Shown: positions 1-11,985, counted from the first letter of the stretch. The stretch is 64,000 nucleotides of DNA from Prosapia bicincta (GCA_036971475.1 JBAIZL010000002.1:356451082-356515081), one strand, 5' to 3'. Notes: generated by a model from the letters alone, not told the origin. Translations and numbers: made by a program.

Positions 1-208
1 CGCTGCCTGAATGTTAAAAATTATTTGATTTTATTCAAAAGGCACAAAAACATTTTAGAATAGAAAAAGCTAGGATTAATTTAAATATATGGAATCATAA
101 TAAAAATATAATATTTCTAACAATTGCATATTAATTCTATAAATAGAATTAAAAATTTACCTATATTATAACAAGGACTGAACACATTAAAATAAATGAA
201 TAAAGCTG
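1..208. other. Left-edge sequence with no partner in the window
   Basis: AT-rich sequence before the point where homology to 18686 begins. I see no match in the other copies and no coding signal. The 60-codon reverse frame at 117-299 is rich in N, Y, F and I, as expected by chance in such DNA. Confidence 0.5.
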
Positions 209-2561
209 AATACTCAAAAATATTTCTAATGTTAAAAAAATACGGATGATAAACACTATAATAATTCAGTAAATATAAATAGGTATAGTTTTCTTGCATT
301 AAATTAATTTTAAATGTATAATACTCTCTTGTGTTTTAAGTAAATTATTAGCCATGAAAATACTTACAAATTAAATACTTTATAACATTAAATGTCAACA
401 AAATTAATTCTAATCATCATAATTTTCTAGAGAATATTTTCAAAAAAATATACTACATTTTAGTTTAGTGTTAAATACGGAAATTTATAACTGTATTTGT
501 TTTAGGATGTATCCAAGCCTTCAATGGATCTTTGTATTTACATGTGTATGTTTGTAATATTAATTCCTTTTATACAATTAATGTTTCTTGACAAAATTTT
601 TAAAAATGTGTTTTTTCATCCTAGTCATAAATAAATTACTAAATATAGAAAGTAACAAAAAAATACAATGCAGCAGTCTGTAGGATTCGTAAACAAAAGT
701 GAATTCTTAATTTGTAAAGATGTAATGGATAGAAGTTTTATAGAAAACCTTAATCAGATGTTGAAAAATATACTGAGTACAAATTTTATTTAACAATTCA
801 ATTAAAATTGGTTCCTACAAAGTGTTGGACCCATCAAGGTAATTTTCATCTAAAAATTGCAACAAAAATATATAACTCATTATGATTGTATTGAATTAAT
901 TGTAGTAGGTTTTATTGAAATATAATTTAATATAGTTATTAACTGATCGAAAATATTGAACAATAACATTTTAATCTAATAATGTAGTGCCTACAATAAA
1001 GTAGCATAACCTATGTGTTAAAACAGCTGTTCTACAACATAATAGAAGCAGTTGTGTGAAATCATTTACTGTGTCACTTAATTTAAACATATACAACTAT
1101 ATTGGATGTGTTAGTGTGAAATCAACTCAAATACCTTTTGCTATACAATGATTCTGTTCAAGTGTACTAAAAGAATTATCCACTTCAACAAATGGTACAA
1201 TTATGTAGAGTATATATTGTTGCTTCCTAAGTAGAGTTCATATTTAACATATTTGATTGTTTCAATGATTAGTCTACAGTAACTGTGTTAAAGTGAAGTT
1301 AATTTCTGAAATATAATTATTTCATTTTTGTTATTATAGCTATGATAAGCTAATGAAACTATTAGTAACAGCTTCTTAGGAATCAAATTACAAGGTAATA
1401 AAATTAAGAATAAATAAAATGAAACAAACGTAGAACTCACTCCAATTATAAGCCATTTTTGTTTTCAATACACAAATTAGACCAAGCTAATCTATAGTTT
1501 GTTTATAAGTATCCTACATGTGGTATAACCTGTAACATGTAGATGATTTCACATCAGAATGGAGTATTAACAACAAGAAATCCAAAAATATCAAACAATT
1601 CCAGTACTACAATGTGCAGGATATTAGTTGTTTTATTTTTTTTGGGGTGATCCACGACTTATTAGTTTTTGAAATGTATTATTTTTTAATGTTAAGAGTT
1701 ATTTTATTATTGCAAGAAATTTACACCAAGAATTAGGTTAGTTTACAGTGGAAAATATCTATTAGCTTTAATGTTCAATTAGCTCTATTAACTATTAGCG
1801 TTAACTTATTACATTTTAAAAATATAATGGCTATGGTTATTTTTTCTAAAAGTTTCATTTTATGGGAATACAGTCAACCTAAGTTACTATCTGCTAATTC
1901 ATGTACAAACTTCCAAAAATTAATTGCTTCCAAATATATTTCTGTTACGATTAACAACGAAAAAGATGGTCTGGTATGAGTTTTATAGGCTGACTGAAAT
2001 AAATAAGGTACAAAACAAAAAGGAAATGAATAAAGTCAAGCCTTGATAAATTGAATCTTACTAGCAATCCATAATATATTCTATTGTACAAAAATATTTA
2101 AATAGAGAAATCTTCAATCTGAATGCAGTTTGAGGAATGTATCAATTATAAAACTTAAGACAAACTTAAAAGTACAAAGTTTACATGCAGTATTTCTGAA
2201 CTTAAACAAGTTAAAGTAGTCTGTCAATTTATCTTGATGTCAGATGACTATCTTAAAAATATTACAAAAAGTAATAGAATAATATAATACTATATAAATA
2301 CAAAAATATAATAAAATACTTTCTTTAACTACTTAAATGAATACATTTTGTTCCCTAAAACGTGACCAGTTGAGTTTTTCTAAACTGCTAAATTAAATTA
2401 TAAAAGTTAATAAATTATAGCTAATTTCTAAAACTTCCACTTCAAATACAATAAAAAAAAATAACAAGTGACCAAACAGTGGAAATATTAAATACATCCA
2501 TTAATAATACAAAATAATAGTGACCATGGTATCTCCACCAGAACTTTATACGGTTAAAAGT

Positions 2562-3300
2562 AGGGATGGGCCAATTCCGATTCTCGATTCCAGGAATTGT
2601 CAATTCTAATATTATTGAGTAATCGTCGACTCTCCATTGATTAAAGTGCTAATTTCGATTCTTTTTTTTTAACTGTTAAAATTTATATGCAGTGTAATTT
2701 AAAAGAAATATAGTTAATGTATTAGTTGTATGTATTATTATATAGTTGTATTGAATGAATTAAACGTTTTAAGCAAATGCCGATTAGAGATATCGAAAAT
2801 AATATTATTATTTATGACACAACAACAAAAACAATCGTAGCATTTCTGGTCCATTCGTCACCGCACTGCTGTCTCACTCTCATTCATGCTTGACTTTCTT
2901 TCTCTCTCTCCCACCTCAGACTGCCACTACTCCGCCATTGCTTAGAGGTAGATGCAATTTCTCCAGTTATACAAACTGAAATGGCTATTACTGAACTTAT
3001 ATATTGTAATTGTGAACCGAAGTTCATATTTGTAATTTTAAATAGATTATTACTTTTATCCAATATGTTTGTCATGCTTTCAGAAATTCCTATTCATAAA
3101 TCAAGGTTGAACGTTTTCTGTAGCCTATCACATTAAAACAGAAATTTTAAGAGGCTTCACTATATGACCAAGATGTTAACTAAATTCATTATTAGCAAAT
3201 ATCATGCAGGCCTATATGACTTAAAAGAATCAAAAATCGACTTAAGAAATCGAGACTCGAAAAACAAATTTAAAAATCAGAATTGGAATTGATTCTTTCA
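2562..3300. mobile_element. Possible hAT-like non-autonomous element
   Basis: The segment opens with TAGGGATGGGC followed by GATTCTCGATTCC-type sequence, like termini of some hAT elements, and closes with diverged inverted matches (AATCGAGACTCG and GGAATTGATTC, 3238-3298). I could not find a clear 8-bp target duplication or a matching right terminus, and no transposase is readable. A2 has the same flanks around 21042-21230 but lacks the internal 2656-3208 stretch, consistent with internal deletion. The reverse 63-codon frame at 2884-3075 is not recognised. Confidence 0.35.
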
Positions 3301-3368
3301 ATGCAAATATTAAATAATTTATATTGCTAACAAACTATTCTTTGAGATCAGCTTATGAGGTTATGATA

Positions 3369-3545
3369 ATAACAAATGAAAGATGTACATAAACTCACAA
3401 AGTAATAATTTATTAACTCAGACGAGTTTTAATATGAGTTTTATGTGCGATTATTATTCACTGATGAGGGTGACTTTGTCAATGAAACACGTCTGAGTGA
3501 ATAAATTATTTATTTGTGAGTTTGTATATGTCTTTTATTTGTTAT
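3369..3545 (+). repeat. Fold-back element with hammerhead-like core, copy in A1
   Basis: Inverted repeat with imperfect ~56-bp arms 3369-3424 and 3490-3545 around a ~65-nt loop. The loop holds CTGATGA (3461-3467), a short hairpin TGAC-TTT-GTCA and GAAA (3484-3487), followed by GTCTGAG and AATAAA. With the arms as stem III, GAAA(C) faces GTT after CAGACGA, so core spacing fits a type III hammerhead, with one mismatch in stem III and a weak stem II. Motif and arms are seen directly; ribozyme activity is inference. It resembles tail motifs of PLE remnants elsewhere in the window. Confidence 0.6.
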
Positions 3546-3705
3546 AGAATGTATGTTTTTATTAGATTATGCAATAGGGGCTTTCAAATCAGATCATACC
3601 CTAACATGGAGTTTATAGTTATACTTAATGAAGTCCCTATTGGACTTCCATTTAAAAACCTTGCTAATAGACTCTGTACTGCATTCTGGGCAGAAAAGCC
3701 ATTAA

Positions 3706-3708
<3 letters not shown>

Positions 3709-3774
<66 letters not shown>
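3709..3774. repeat. (TA)n microsatellite
   Basis: About 33 TA units. The corresponding site in A2 (near 21640) has only about four units, so the tract expanded in A1 or contracted in A2. Confidence 0.95.
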
Positions 3775-3778
<4 letters not shown>

Positions 3779-6700
3779 ACACAATATGAATAAACACAAT
3801 AAAAAATAATATATGCTCTACGTAATATTCTTAATATTAATAACTACAAAATATAACATTCAGGTAACAAATTTATCGCCTAATAAACCAATCATGGCAA
3901 ATAATCAAGAACATGCTGTAACACTATAAATATAATATATACTCGTGTATATATAAAATACTACTACGATAAATAGTTTCTCATATAATGCAATTCATAA
4001 TCTTTTAATAAAAAAATACGATCAACTTACTCTACGCACTTATATTATAAAACAAATATTGGTGTGACTAAAATGAAGGCAAGTTGTATAGTTGTCATGA
4101 AAATACATTATTGCTTAGCCCATTTTACAATAAGTTACTTATGGATAGCCCACCCACTTGTTTTAAGGTTAAAACTGTTCTTACATATGAATATTAAATT
4201 TGCTTCTACTGCAAGTTTATTATCAGTACATTCAGAAGGGTTTTGTTTTGATTTAAGATACAAATTATAAAACTATCACATGTTAAAGTTAGTAGGTCCA
4301 GGCAAAATTTTATAAACTTATTCATATTAATATTTTATTTGGAATAAGGAGTTAATGAAGTAAACACAAAAATCAAAGTCTGTTATAAATGCAGCAAACA
4401 AAGAAAAACCATTAAATAAAAATATATTAGGAATAATGTTATTTCAAATTTATTTTAATGTAAATGGATCAAATCATATCTTAATAATATTTTCACAAAC
4501 ATACGAACACTATTGAATAAAAATTTAATAAGAATATTAATAATATTAGTTCAAATTTATGATTAAATATTTGCAAGAAATCAAAACACTACAATAATGA
4601 TATCAGTCAAATGAGTTGAATCTGTACTTTGAGTTCATGATTTCAGAAATGTTAGGCTCCATACTTGACACTTTTACTCTGACGTAATACTGCATATCAA
4701 GAAGATTTCTATATTTATTTTTCATGACGTACATAGTTGAGGATGCATGTTCACATCTGTAGGTAGTTTGAAAATGTAGTATTACCTTTATTGCCTTATT
4801 GCTAAGTGTTTTGTAGTCTTTTTGTACTGGCAAAGAAAATTCTTCAATGTTCTTGCTATTAAAAAAAATGTTTTAGTGTGTCACAGCCACTGCCGGTCAG
4901 TTGAAGTAGATCTTGTGCTTTTTTTGAAGGAGAAGCAGAAAGGAGTTCTAATCCAATTCTCATTAGGATCTGGTCCAGAAAGTTGTTGCCCACAACGGAC
5001 ATTTTTAAAAATGGAAAAGATTTTGTCTTCTACTTTGAACATATTTATATTGTTACTTTGTAAGCCTAGATTCAAAACCTTCAAATGTTCAAACACAGCA
5101 AAGTAAGTAGTCGCGCAAAGCCAAGGAATGTCTAACTAAATCTCAATACTTGGTATCAAGAAGGAAGATTCTGACCTCATCCTCAACACCAAAAAACCTT
5201 TTCAATTCGCCCTCGGGAGAGCCACCTTGCTTCGGTATGAATAAGAAGCGGAGTTTTCTCACTGCCCTATAACAAATAAAACAATCTAGATTGCAAAGCA
5301 TTAATGTTGTTAATACGTCGAACTACCACATTGAGAGTATTATGCAACACTTCAGGAAATCTCTTGGCAACCAAAGCCTCTCGATGAATGCAACGGTCGG
5401 ATACGGCCTCAGTGAATGTGTTAAATATAAATATTCTAATTTCAGTGACGTCTCATTGACTCCTAAGACATTGCCCGCTGACCCATAGCGGTTAGTTCCA
5501 GCTGGGAACCATTGGAGTAGGCACCCGTAACGTGCTTCCACTTTTTCGATGTCTATGTTTCACTCCTTAGTTGGCAACGAACGAAGCCACGTATTTGATT
5601 TCTTCATAATTATCAAGAGGTTATGCTCACACTTTGGCAAGGAGTGTGGCCAAAGTTAAAAATCGTGAATTAAACCCGTTCATCTGAAAAACTGTAGCTA
5701 TCACTCTTTAAAAGCCTAGAATTGATTTTTCTATATTGTATTTTGCATTACAGTTAGAGTAATGCAAGTCTATAGATAGGTTATTTGCTTCTGTCTTTTT
5801 GTGTTCATTTTCCTCTACAATATGGTTGGGAAAATTTTCTCCATATGGGGGGGGGTGTTATTGGTGCCACCATTTTAAAATATTCACCAAACTCGTAAGC
5901 AACACCACAACGTAAAGAAACTGCTCATACTGAGGTAGGAGCTATGAGGCAGATTATATATATACATACATACATATAGCTTGCTTTCAGTCAGTGCCTG
6001 CCGGTCAGCCTTACAAGAGTAACAATATGTTATTCTGACACAGATATGTAGACAGCGCCCTTGCGAGGTTATGAGGAAGTAAAGCATCTATTCTAATATA
6101 AAATAATATCCTTTAAAAATTTATAGAATTTCTAAAAATAAATAAATCCTAACGAATATGTAAATACAATGAGTATACAAATATTAGTATCATTTATGCC
6201 AGCTAAAACCGTACAACAATCAGTAATAAATCTTACTTATATAGCCATGGTTACGTAAAGCCATTTTTCAATATATTTTGTTGGAATAAGAACCAAAAAT
6301 ATGAAACTTAAAGACGTTTGGAAACTTTGTGGGTATGTGTTAACTAAATTAACGAAATGTCAACTTACAACAAAATACATTCCGATGCTACCGCCTGTGT
6401 GTATCAAGTACGAATACCCTTGGTGGAAGTAACGTTAGGTTATCTGTGGTTGCCGGCATTTACAATTGCTAAAAAAAGCCTAACAAGAGCCTTATCTAAG
6501 CCTATGTTTCGGGTAAATCTTTTAATGTTTCCACCTTATTACCGGAAATGTAGCTGGAGTTTTATTCAATAAAACTAAATAACGCAGTTTAGTATTTTGT
6601 TTCCGTTTTTAAAATAAGGTTGAAAACCGTTTACTCTAGTTTTAGTTTAGTAATTGCTGGCATGTAAGTTATTTATTATCCATTAGCAAAAGCTTTTGTA

Positions 6701-7014
6701 TCGATGCACTTGGGCTATTTCACTTTGTGTCCCTTCCCATGTAAAACCGTGTTTCCCTCTCACACAACTGCCTCTTACCTCCCAACATTTCTTACTATTC
6801 TTATATTCCTTCCTGTATACATTTCATTCCACTGCTTTCTTCCCTTTCATTGATAACTGGCAATTCAAGTCTAGCCTATATGAATGTAAAGGTTGAATGT
6901 AAGAAAATATTTCAAACATTTAGTTAGATTTTAACCCTAAAGTACAACGTTTCATAGATATTGCTCATGCAAACATAGATTGTTGTGAGGACTTTATCGT
7001 TTTATTGAAGGGAT

Positions 7015-7745
7015 ACAAGGGCTGGAGATGGCCTGATGGTTAACCGTAACTTTATCGTATAGACAGAGAGGACAGGTGGAGGAATCTGCGAAGTCCAATC
7101 GATGTAAATCTCGTTTTATAAGGCTCATTGAAGCTGTTTAACGTAGAGGGAGACTTCCTTGAAAAGGTATATAAGCAGGTTAAGCGTGCTTGTCTACTTA
7201 ATCCATTATAAAATAAATCTCTTTTCTGTGTAAAAGTTGGAATATGGTATCCTTGCATCTTGCGACGGCATCATCTTTCTGAGGTAATAGAGAGGAACTA
7301 GCCTGCAACGCTGAAGTAGAAAGAAAGACCAATTTATTTGTATCGGTGTAAGTTGAAAGTTTTTCTGAGGCATAACAAATGGCTGAAACTTCGCCTTTAA
7401 AGTGGTAAACCATCTTGCAAGGTGGATGAAGGCTGTATAGAATCCAGCTCCCTGGTCTCTACGTGGTAGTTCTGTCTTTGTATATTTGGTTCCATTCGGG
7501 GTCAGGGTAGTTGTTAGCCAGTATTTATAATGTAGTTGGCTTCAAGAGACGGTGCAGTGTTCTACCAGGCAGAACCGGGTTCACAGGAATATCTGGCGTC
7601 TCCCGAGGGATATGAGGGCATCAAAAGTGCTGTCGACCCCTAGATTGGATGAGGCATCTCCTAAGGAACGAGAGCTATCAGTTGGAACTTATTTTGAGTT
7701 TCAAGCCGAACATTGGCGGTAAGAGCGGTAACAACATCGCAATAA
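7015..7745 (-). pseudogene. LINE-type RNase H and C-terminal remnant, copy in B1
   Basis: On the reverse strand the frame through 7198-7413 reads FKGEVSAICYASEKL, then VFLSTSALQA, then TIFQLL, the order of conserved blocks in RNase H domains of non-LTR retrotransposons (GE in helix A, SDSxxAL, then xxLL). The usual D of the SDS motif reads T here. Downstream, at about 7060-7130 in another frame, LHRLDFADSSTCPLC resembles the C-terminal zinc knuckle of such ORFs. Frameshifts and stops separate the pieces, so it is dead. Family assignment is from motif memory, not a search. Confidence 0.65.
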
Positions 7746-8905
7746 TAAATTATTAAAACTAAATAAATGCCATAGAAAATTACCTTAAAATTAGTTGATG
7801 TCATGTATTTTTTACCATTGGCCAAAATATTTGATTCGGTTCACTTTATTTAGTTCACTGAATTATATTTTCAAATGACAATTGGGGGGGTATTGATATG
7901 CGTTTAGTAGATAGTATTTTTATAGGTAATGACAGCTTTAAAGCATTTTGTTTCTGACAGTTTTGATGCTTCTATTGGGTGTGAGAATAGAGGAACCTTA
8001 TTAAAGATAGAAATCGTAATTTGCCTAATACGCACCATCCTGAATCTTAATCACTTTGGTTTCGCAGATTCTCTTGTCATTCACTTGAAGGGCGAACATA
8101 AAAGTGTAAATACAAAAGTAAATGCTTAAATAGGTTGGTTATTCTCTATATACGGCGAGTTTAAAACTGGTAAACGTTGGATATAAGAAAGAAATAGTTA
8201 TTAATTTTGTTTATTATTTAGTCCTAAAATAAATGATTTCAGATATAGTAACCTGCCCCTCATTCTATGGTTCATCCATTGCTTTATGGTTTATATTCAG
8301 ACACTCTACTTTGCGATTTAAAAACTATCCGAAATTCGGATTATTAAATATGGATTTACTGTATGATAAAAAATATTCTTTTAAAAATACCTTATATTAA
8401 TTATATTTAATATTTACATTTATATTTCAGTATAATTTCGTTTGATATCTTGATAAGTCGTAATGTCTAGTTGCAAAAAAAATAATAATTTGTGTCTATG
8501 TAAGTGTTTAGAATGACACAACTGATGTTGTATGACTGGTAAAACTCTAGCTTAAGTAAAAGGATTTCTTATCTTGCTCCAGTCACGTGCTGCTTTGGGG
8601 CAAAGAAGAGGAAGGAAAAGGGAGGTAATTACTTTTAGGTTATTTTAACGTAATTTAGTAGTTTTATTAAAATCCACTAATATAATTGAATAGTTTTACG
8701 GCTTGTTCTACAGTGCTAATACTACAGCAAACCGACACTGTGGCCGTTTGTTGTATTACGTAATGTCGAATATTTCTCTATGATAAATGTAAATAACTGA
8801 ACATTTAAAATGAGTAGAAACGAACTAACAAAACGTTCCCTTCAAATTCTCTATGTTTTTCCGTAATTTTAATTTTATTAATCACGTAAACAATAGATTA
8901 TGACC
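7746..8905. other. Block B spacer without recognisable content
   Basis: AT-rich sequence shared with B2 (about 35,255-36,450) and absent from B3, which jumps from the equivalent of ~6,380 to ~8,838. A poly-G tract near 7885 differs in length between B1 and B2. No gene, RNA or inverted repeat seen. Confidence 0.5.
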
Positions 8906-9115
8906 ACCCGTTTTTGATGAAGACATGCTCAGCAATTTGTCAAGCGCATACCCGAGAATAAAGTTCGTTCCTATTCTCGAGGTGATTCCTGAGGACGATG
9001 AATGAGAAGAGCAAGCGGAAATAAATTATAAAAAATCTGCAATTTTTCTACAAGTGATTCTGCACTATTTCCGCTTATGATTGAAGTGCCTGCATTCTGT
9101 AGGACTAATTTATTC
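8906..9115 (+). pseudogene. Coding-like fragment of unknown origin, copy in B1
   Basis: A forward frame reads through SSAYPRIKFVPILEVIPED and an acidic stretch, then YKKSAIF. In this copy GGA is changed to TGA after the acidic run, and one T fewer in the T-run after GCAAT shifts the frame. The third copy (56919-57119) lacks both lesions. Composition is less AT-biased than the surroundings and the peptide is not low-complexity, so it may derive from a host exon or a transposon ORF. I do not recognise the family. Confidence 0.4.
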
Positions 9116-9224
9116 TTTACTTTTTATATTAAATGTAAATTCGATTCTTATTTACTTTATTTAAAGCCTATATCTGGTCTCGCACAAATGCAAGTGTTCA
9201 AGTCAGCAACAATTTCTAAATTAT

Positions 9225-9291
9225 ACCCCCTTTCTCTCTCTCTCCCTCCCTCTCTCTCTCTTTCTCTCTCTCTCTCCCTTTCTCTGGGGGA
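9225..9291. repeat. (CT)n-rich microsatellite in B1
   Basis: Interrupted CT tract (CTCTCT with CCCT interruptions). Length differs in B2 (36786-36861) and B3 (57240-57325), the last being the longest and purest. Confidence 0.95.
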
Positions 9292-9713
9292 AATGGGGAA
9301 ATTTTACACGAAATTCTATAGGTTAGGAAAAATGTTTGTAAAATATTTGAACTGTAAGAGATTATAGCAAACTGTCGCTGTCTGTCAAACGGCAGTCAGC
9401 TGTAGAACTTTCGGCAAAAAAGGGATACTGCGCGTACCTGGTATACCATAAATAATAATATACTTCGAAAGCCTACATAGTAGGGGAAGTGGACTCGATC
9501 ACTGGAGAGGAGAGTTAAGTTCGGCGTCGAGAGACCTTGGGATTTATGGAGAAAAACGTTTAGGAACCCAGCAAGCTCTCTCAGCTTGTTGGGATCATAT
9601 AAAGCAGGAGACTTTATATCTTGCCAGATACGTTTATAGACTATCCTTGAGTCTTATGGCCTTCAGTACCTCCTATTTGTTTAGTATGCACTCTTGCGAC
9701 TCATCTGTGACGC

Positions 9714-9797
9714 AATAACTAATGATTTAATTATAATTATTATTTAATTAATATGTCATAATTAGTTATTAATTAATTATTAATTATTAATTAGTTA
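9714..9797. repeat. AT-only palindromic tract next to the GC-rich tandem, B1
   Basis: About 85 bp made almost only of TTAATTA-type words (AATTAATTATTAATTA and variants), self-complementary at many registers. It is kept in all copies (37286-37371 and 58805-58889), always immediately before the GGGCCCCC repeat. It could form hairpins; any role is unknown. Confidence 0.7.
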
Positions 9798-9798
9798 T

Positions 9799-10240
9799 GG
9801 GCCCCCAAAACCTGCCCTACTCTCGTGGCAGCCAACCTCTAGCGAGCTACCTCCGTCTCTTTTCATGGAGAATCTGGAGATAGGGAAATGAAACAGTACT
9901 ATAGGGGTCGACTAGAAATGATTGTTTTTACCCGGGTTTTGGGTTCCCAAAACTTGTCAAGCCCTCGTTGCAGCCAACCTCTAGCGAAATACCTCCGTCT
10001 CACATCCGCGCATCCGGTTAGTATCCCTACCGCGATAGAAAGAAAAGGGACTGATTGCCCATGTACCAAGCTCATAAGCTCTGACCATGGAAAAACAGGA
10101 GATAGTGAAATAAAAAAGTCGCGCTAATAGCGGGATGAAAAAACCTGGCAAGAAAGAAACCCTGCCAGGAAAAGCAACTCGACAGATCATGCAGGAACCC
10201 TGGAGCTTGGATCGCCTTATGCTAATGAATGAATAAGGAG
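9799..10240. repeat. GC-rich ~142-bp tandem repeat, two copies, B1
   Basis: Each copy starts GGGCCCCCAAAACC or a variant and continues with CAGCCAACCTCTAGCGA, CTACCTCCGTCTC, a CCATGG- or TCATGG-containing segment and TCGACTAGAAATGAT. Starts are at 9799 and 9941; a further dispersed copy begins at about 11155. The second copy has an extra internal segment with TAGTATCCCTACCG. I do not recognise the family. Open frames here are not conserved between units. Confidence 0.85.
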
Positions 10241-10495
10241 GGGTCTTACCTTACAAATACTTTGTTAGTGAGTCTATGGCAAGAATGGCATGCATCTCTT
10301 CTTCTGCTGCCTACTCGAAACTGAAAAGGCAGGCAATCAAATTAGTACTTCGTTGGGGCTAAGCTGCTACCCTAGGGATGTGCCACTGCGTCACCTGGAA
10401 CATAACTGTGAAGCAGAATCAAATAGTAGGTAAATTCTTTTGTTGTATGGTTAGAGCTAGGCAGTCAGTAAGGACAGCGGCCGGACTAGAAATGA

Positions 10496-11770
10496 TTTTT
10501 CAACGCAGACTGTTCTGCCATCTATGAGCTAAATGTAGTAACTATGGTAACGCTAGAACTGCTCTACCAATTGACCCAAATTTCAGATTCAATTTTCGAG
10601 AAATACAACACTTGTGTAATTATATAATTCTTTGAAATGAAATAATGTAAAAATAAATGAATAAAATTACCTTCCAGATACAAATAGACTAATATTCCAC
10701 CTCCTAAATATCGTTAACTTAATAAAATAACAATATAAAAAACATCCTCTCGGCCAGTCTAATTTTCATGCGCATAGAACATATAGACAATAGTTGCATT
10801 AGTTATATGGGGAGGACCGAAGCCTCTAGGTGTCTCCGACTTTCGTCAAACCCAATTAGATTAAGCCAAATGTTCCTAACCCACACCTTAGAAGCAACTA
10901 TGTTCTCCCTTTTAAATATTTTGGATTTTTAAAAGTTTTAATTTTATCCCGAAACGACCGTCCTCAACAGGTAAAGTAAGTGCTACTATAGGCAGGTTTA
11001 AAATATTTAAAAGTGTTTAGCAAATTTATATATTAATTTAAAGGCATAACAATGATTTAAATTGGATTAACTAAACTTTAAAAAACCAATTTCATCAAAA
11101 CCAATACAATCACTAAAAATGATTTGAAATTTTTTTTTTTTAACTTTGGTCTAAGCCCCCAAAACCCGCCCAGCCCTCGTTGCAGTCAACCTCTACCGAG
11201 TTACCTCCGTCTCACATGTTAGTATCCCTACCGAGAGTGAAGGAAACGGGATTGATCGTCCATGTACCAAGCTCATAAGCTCTTTTCCATGGAAAATTTG
11301 AAAATAGTGAAATAAAACAGTACAAGTGTCTACTAGAAATGATTTTTCAACGCAGACTGTTCTGCCATCTATGAGCCAAATTTAGTAACTATGTTAGCCC
11401 TAGAACTGCTCTACCAATTGATCCAAATTTCAGATTCAATTTTTGAGAAGTACAACACTTGTGTAATTATATAATGCTTTGAAATGAAATATTGTAAAAA
11501 TAATGATTAAAATTACCTTCCAGATACAAATAGACTAATATTGCCCCTCCTAAATCACGTTAACTTAATAAATAACAGTATAAATAACATCCTCTCGGCC
11601 AGTCTAATTTGCATGCGCATAGAATATATAGACAATAGTTGCATTAGTTATATGGGGAGGACCGAAGCCTCTAGGTGTCTCCGACTTTAGTCAAACCCAA
11701 TTAGATTAAGCTATAAGACAGTGAACCCCCTAACCTTAGGGGCAACTATGTTCTCCCTTTTTATTATTTT
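10496..11770. repeat. Spaced direct duplication of ~430 bp, B1
   Basis: 10496-10925 and 11332-11770 are diverged copies (offset about 836), both starting ACTAGAAATGATTTTTCA and running through CAGACTGTTCTGCCATCTAT, a conserved CCTCTCGGCCAGTCTAATTT and GGGGAGGACCGAAGCCTCTA. The pair recurs in B2 (38075-38515 and 38925-39360) and in B3 with a truncated first copy. No coding potential. The family is not recognised; it may be a SINE-like unit. Confidence 0.85.
10940..11025. repeat. Tail-motif repeat (CCGTCCTCAACA family), B1
   Basis: Contains CCCGAAACGACCGTCCTCAA followed by AAGTGCTACTATAGGCA and TTTAAAAGTGTTTAGCA. Related copies are at about 16708, 29590, 38540, 39790, 52430 and 62970. In better copies the GAAAC follows a GGGA-loop-TCCC hairpin. 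Confidence 0.7.
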
Positions 11771-11879
11771 AGATATTCAAAACTCTTGATTGTATCCACT
11801 TTTTTATAATTTTTTTTCTATTCATTGGTCTATATTAATCCTACACATCAGTATAATGTATAATATATATACGAAAAGG

Positions 11880-11985
11880 GACCCAAATGCACAGACATTT
11901 ACCATAACCTAGAAATCCTACACATCAAACCGTCATGGCTTTACCTGACATCTCCAAGCAGTGGAGATGATTAATTTTTAAACAT
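11880..11985 (+). pseudogene. PLE (second family) C-terminal remnant, internally deleted, B1
   Basis: Matches the better copy in B3 (60510-60740) at both ends (AACCTAGAAATCCTACACAT, then CCGTCATGGCTT and ACATCTCCAAGCAG) but lacks about 137 bp between. Readable residues NLEILHI are the start of the C-terminal GIY-YIG region in B3. Equivalent in B2 at about 39475-39565. Confidence 0.55.

Larger units (their letters stand above)
209..4134. repeat. Block A, copy A1 (end of unit 0)
   Basis: Collinear with 18686-22005 (offset about 18,476-18,480). Compared with A2 it carries an extra ~553 bp at 2656-3208 and a long (TA)n at 3709-3774. At 4131-4134 it switches directly to block B, whereas A2 continues into block C. 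The frame that is open for 117 codons in A2 (20104-20457) is broken here. No gene recognised. Confidence 0.9.

Noticed and set aside
6357..6572. 71-codon forward frame retained in B1 and B2 (33869-34084)
   Set aside because: Only two units can be compared, both recent; the two differences seen both change the residue, and B3 lacks the region without visible consequence.
6696..6896. Forward frame 6696-6896 and its B2 copy 34215-34403, pyrimidine-rich
   Set aside because: N-terminus differs by indels between the copies and composition follows a TTCC-rich stretch; no gene supported.
9480..9560. Conserved GC-richer block (GGAGAGGAGAGTTAAGTTCG...) considered as a structured RNA or 5S-like gene
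   Set aside because: No 5S internal control region or known secondary structure recognised; conserved only as far as the surrounding unit is.
10545..10640. tRNA-like D-arm (reverse strand GGTCAATTGGTAGAGCA) in the ~430-bp repeat
   Set aside because: No B box at the right distance and no acceptor-stem pairing, so neither a tRNA gene nor a convincing tRNA-derived SINE head could be supported.
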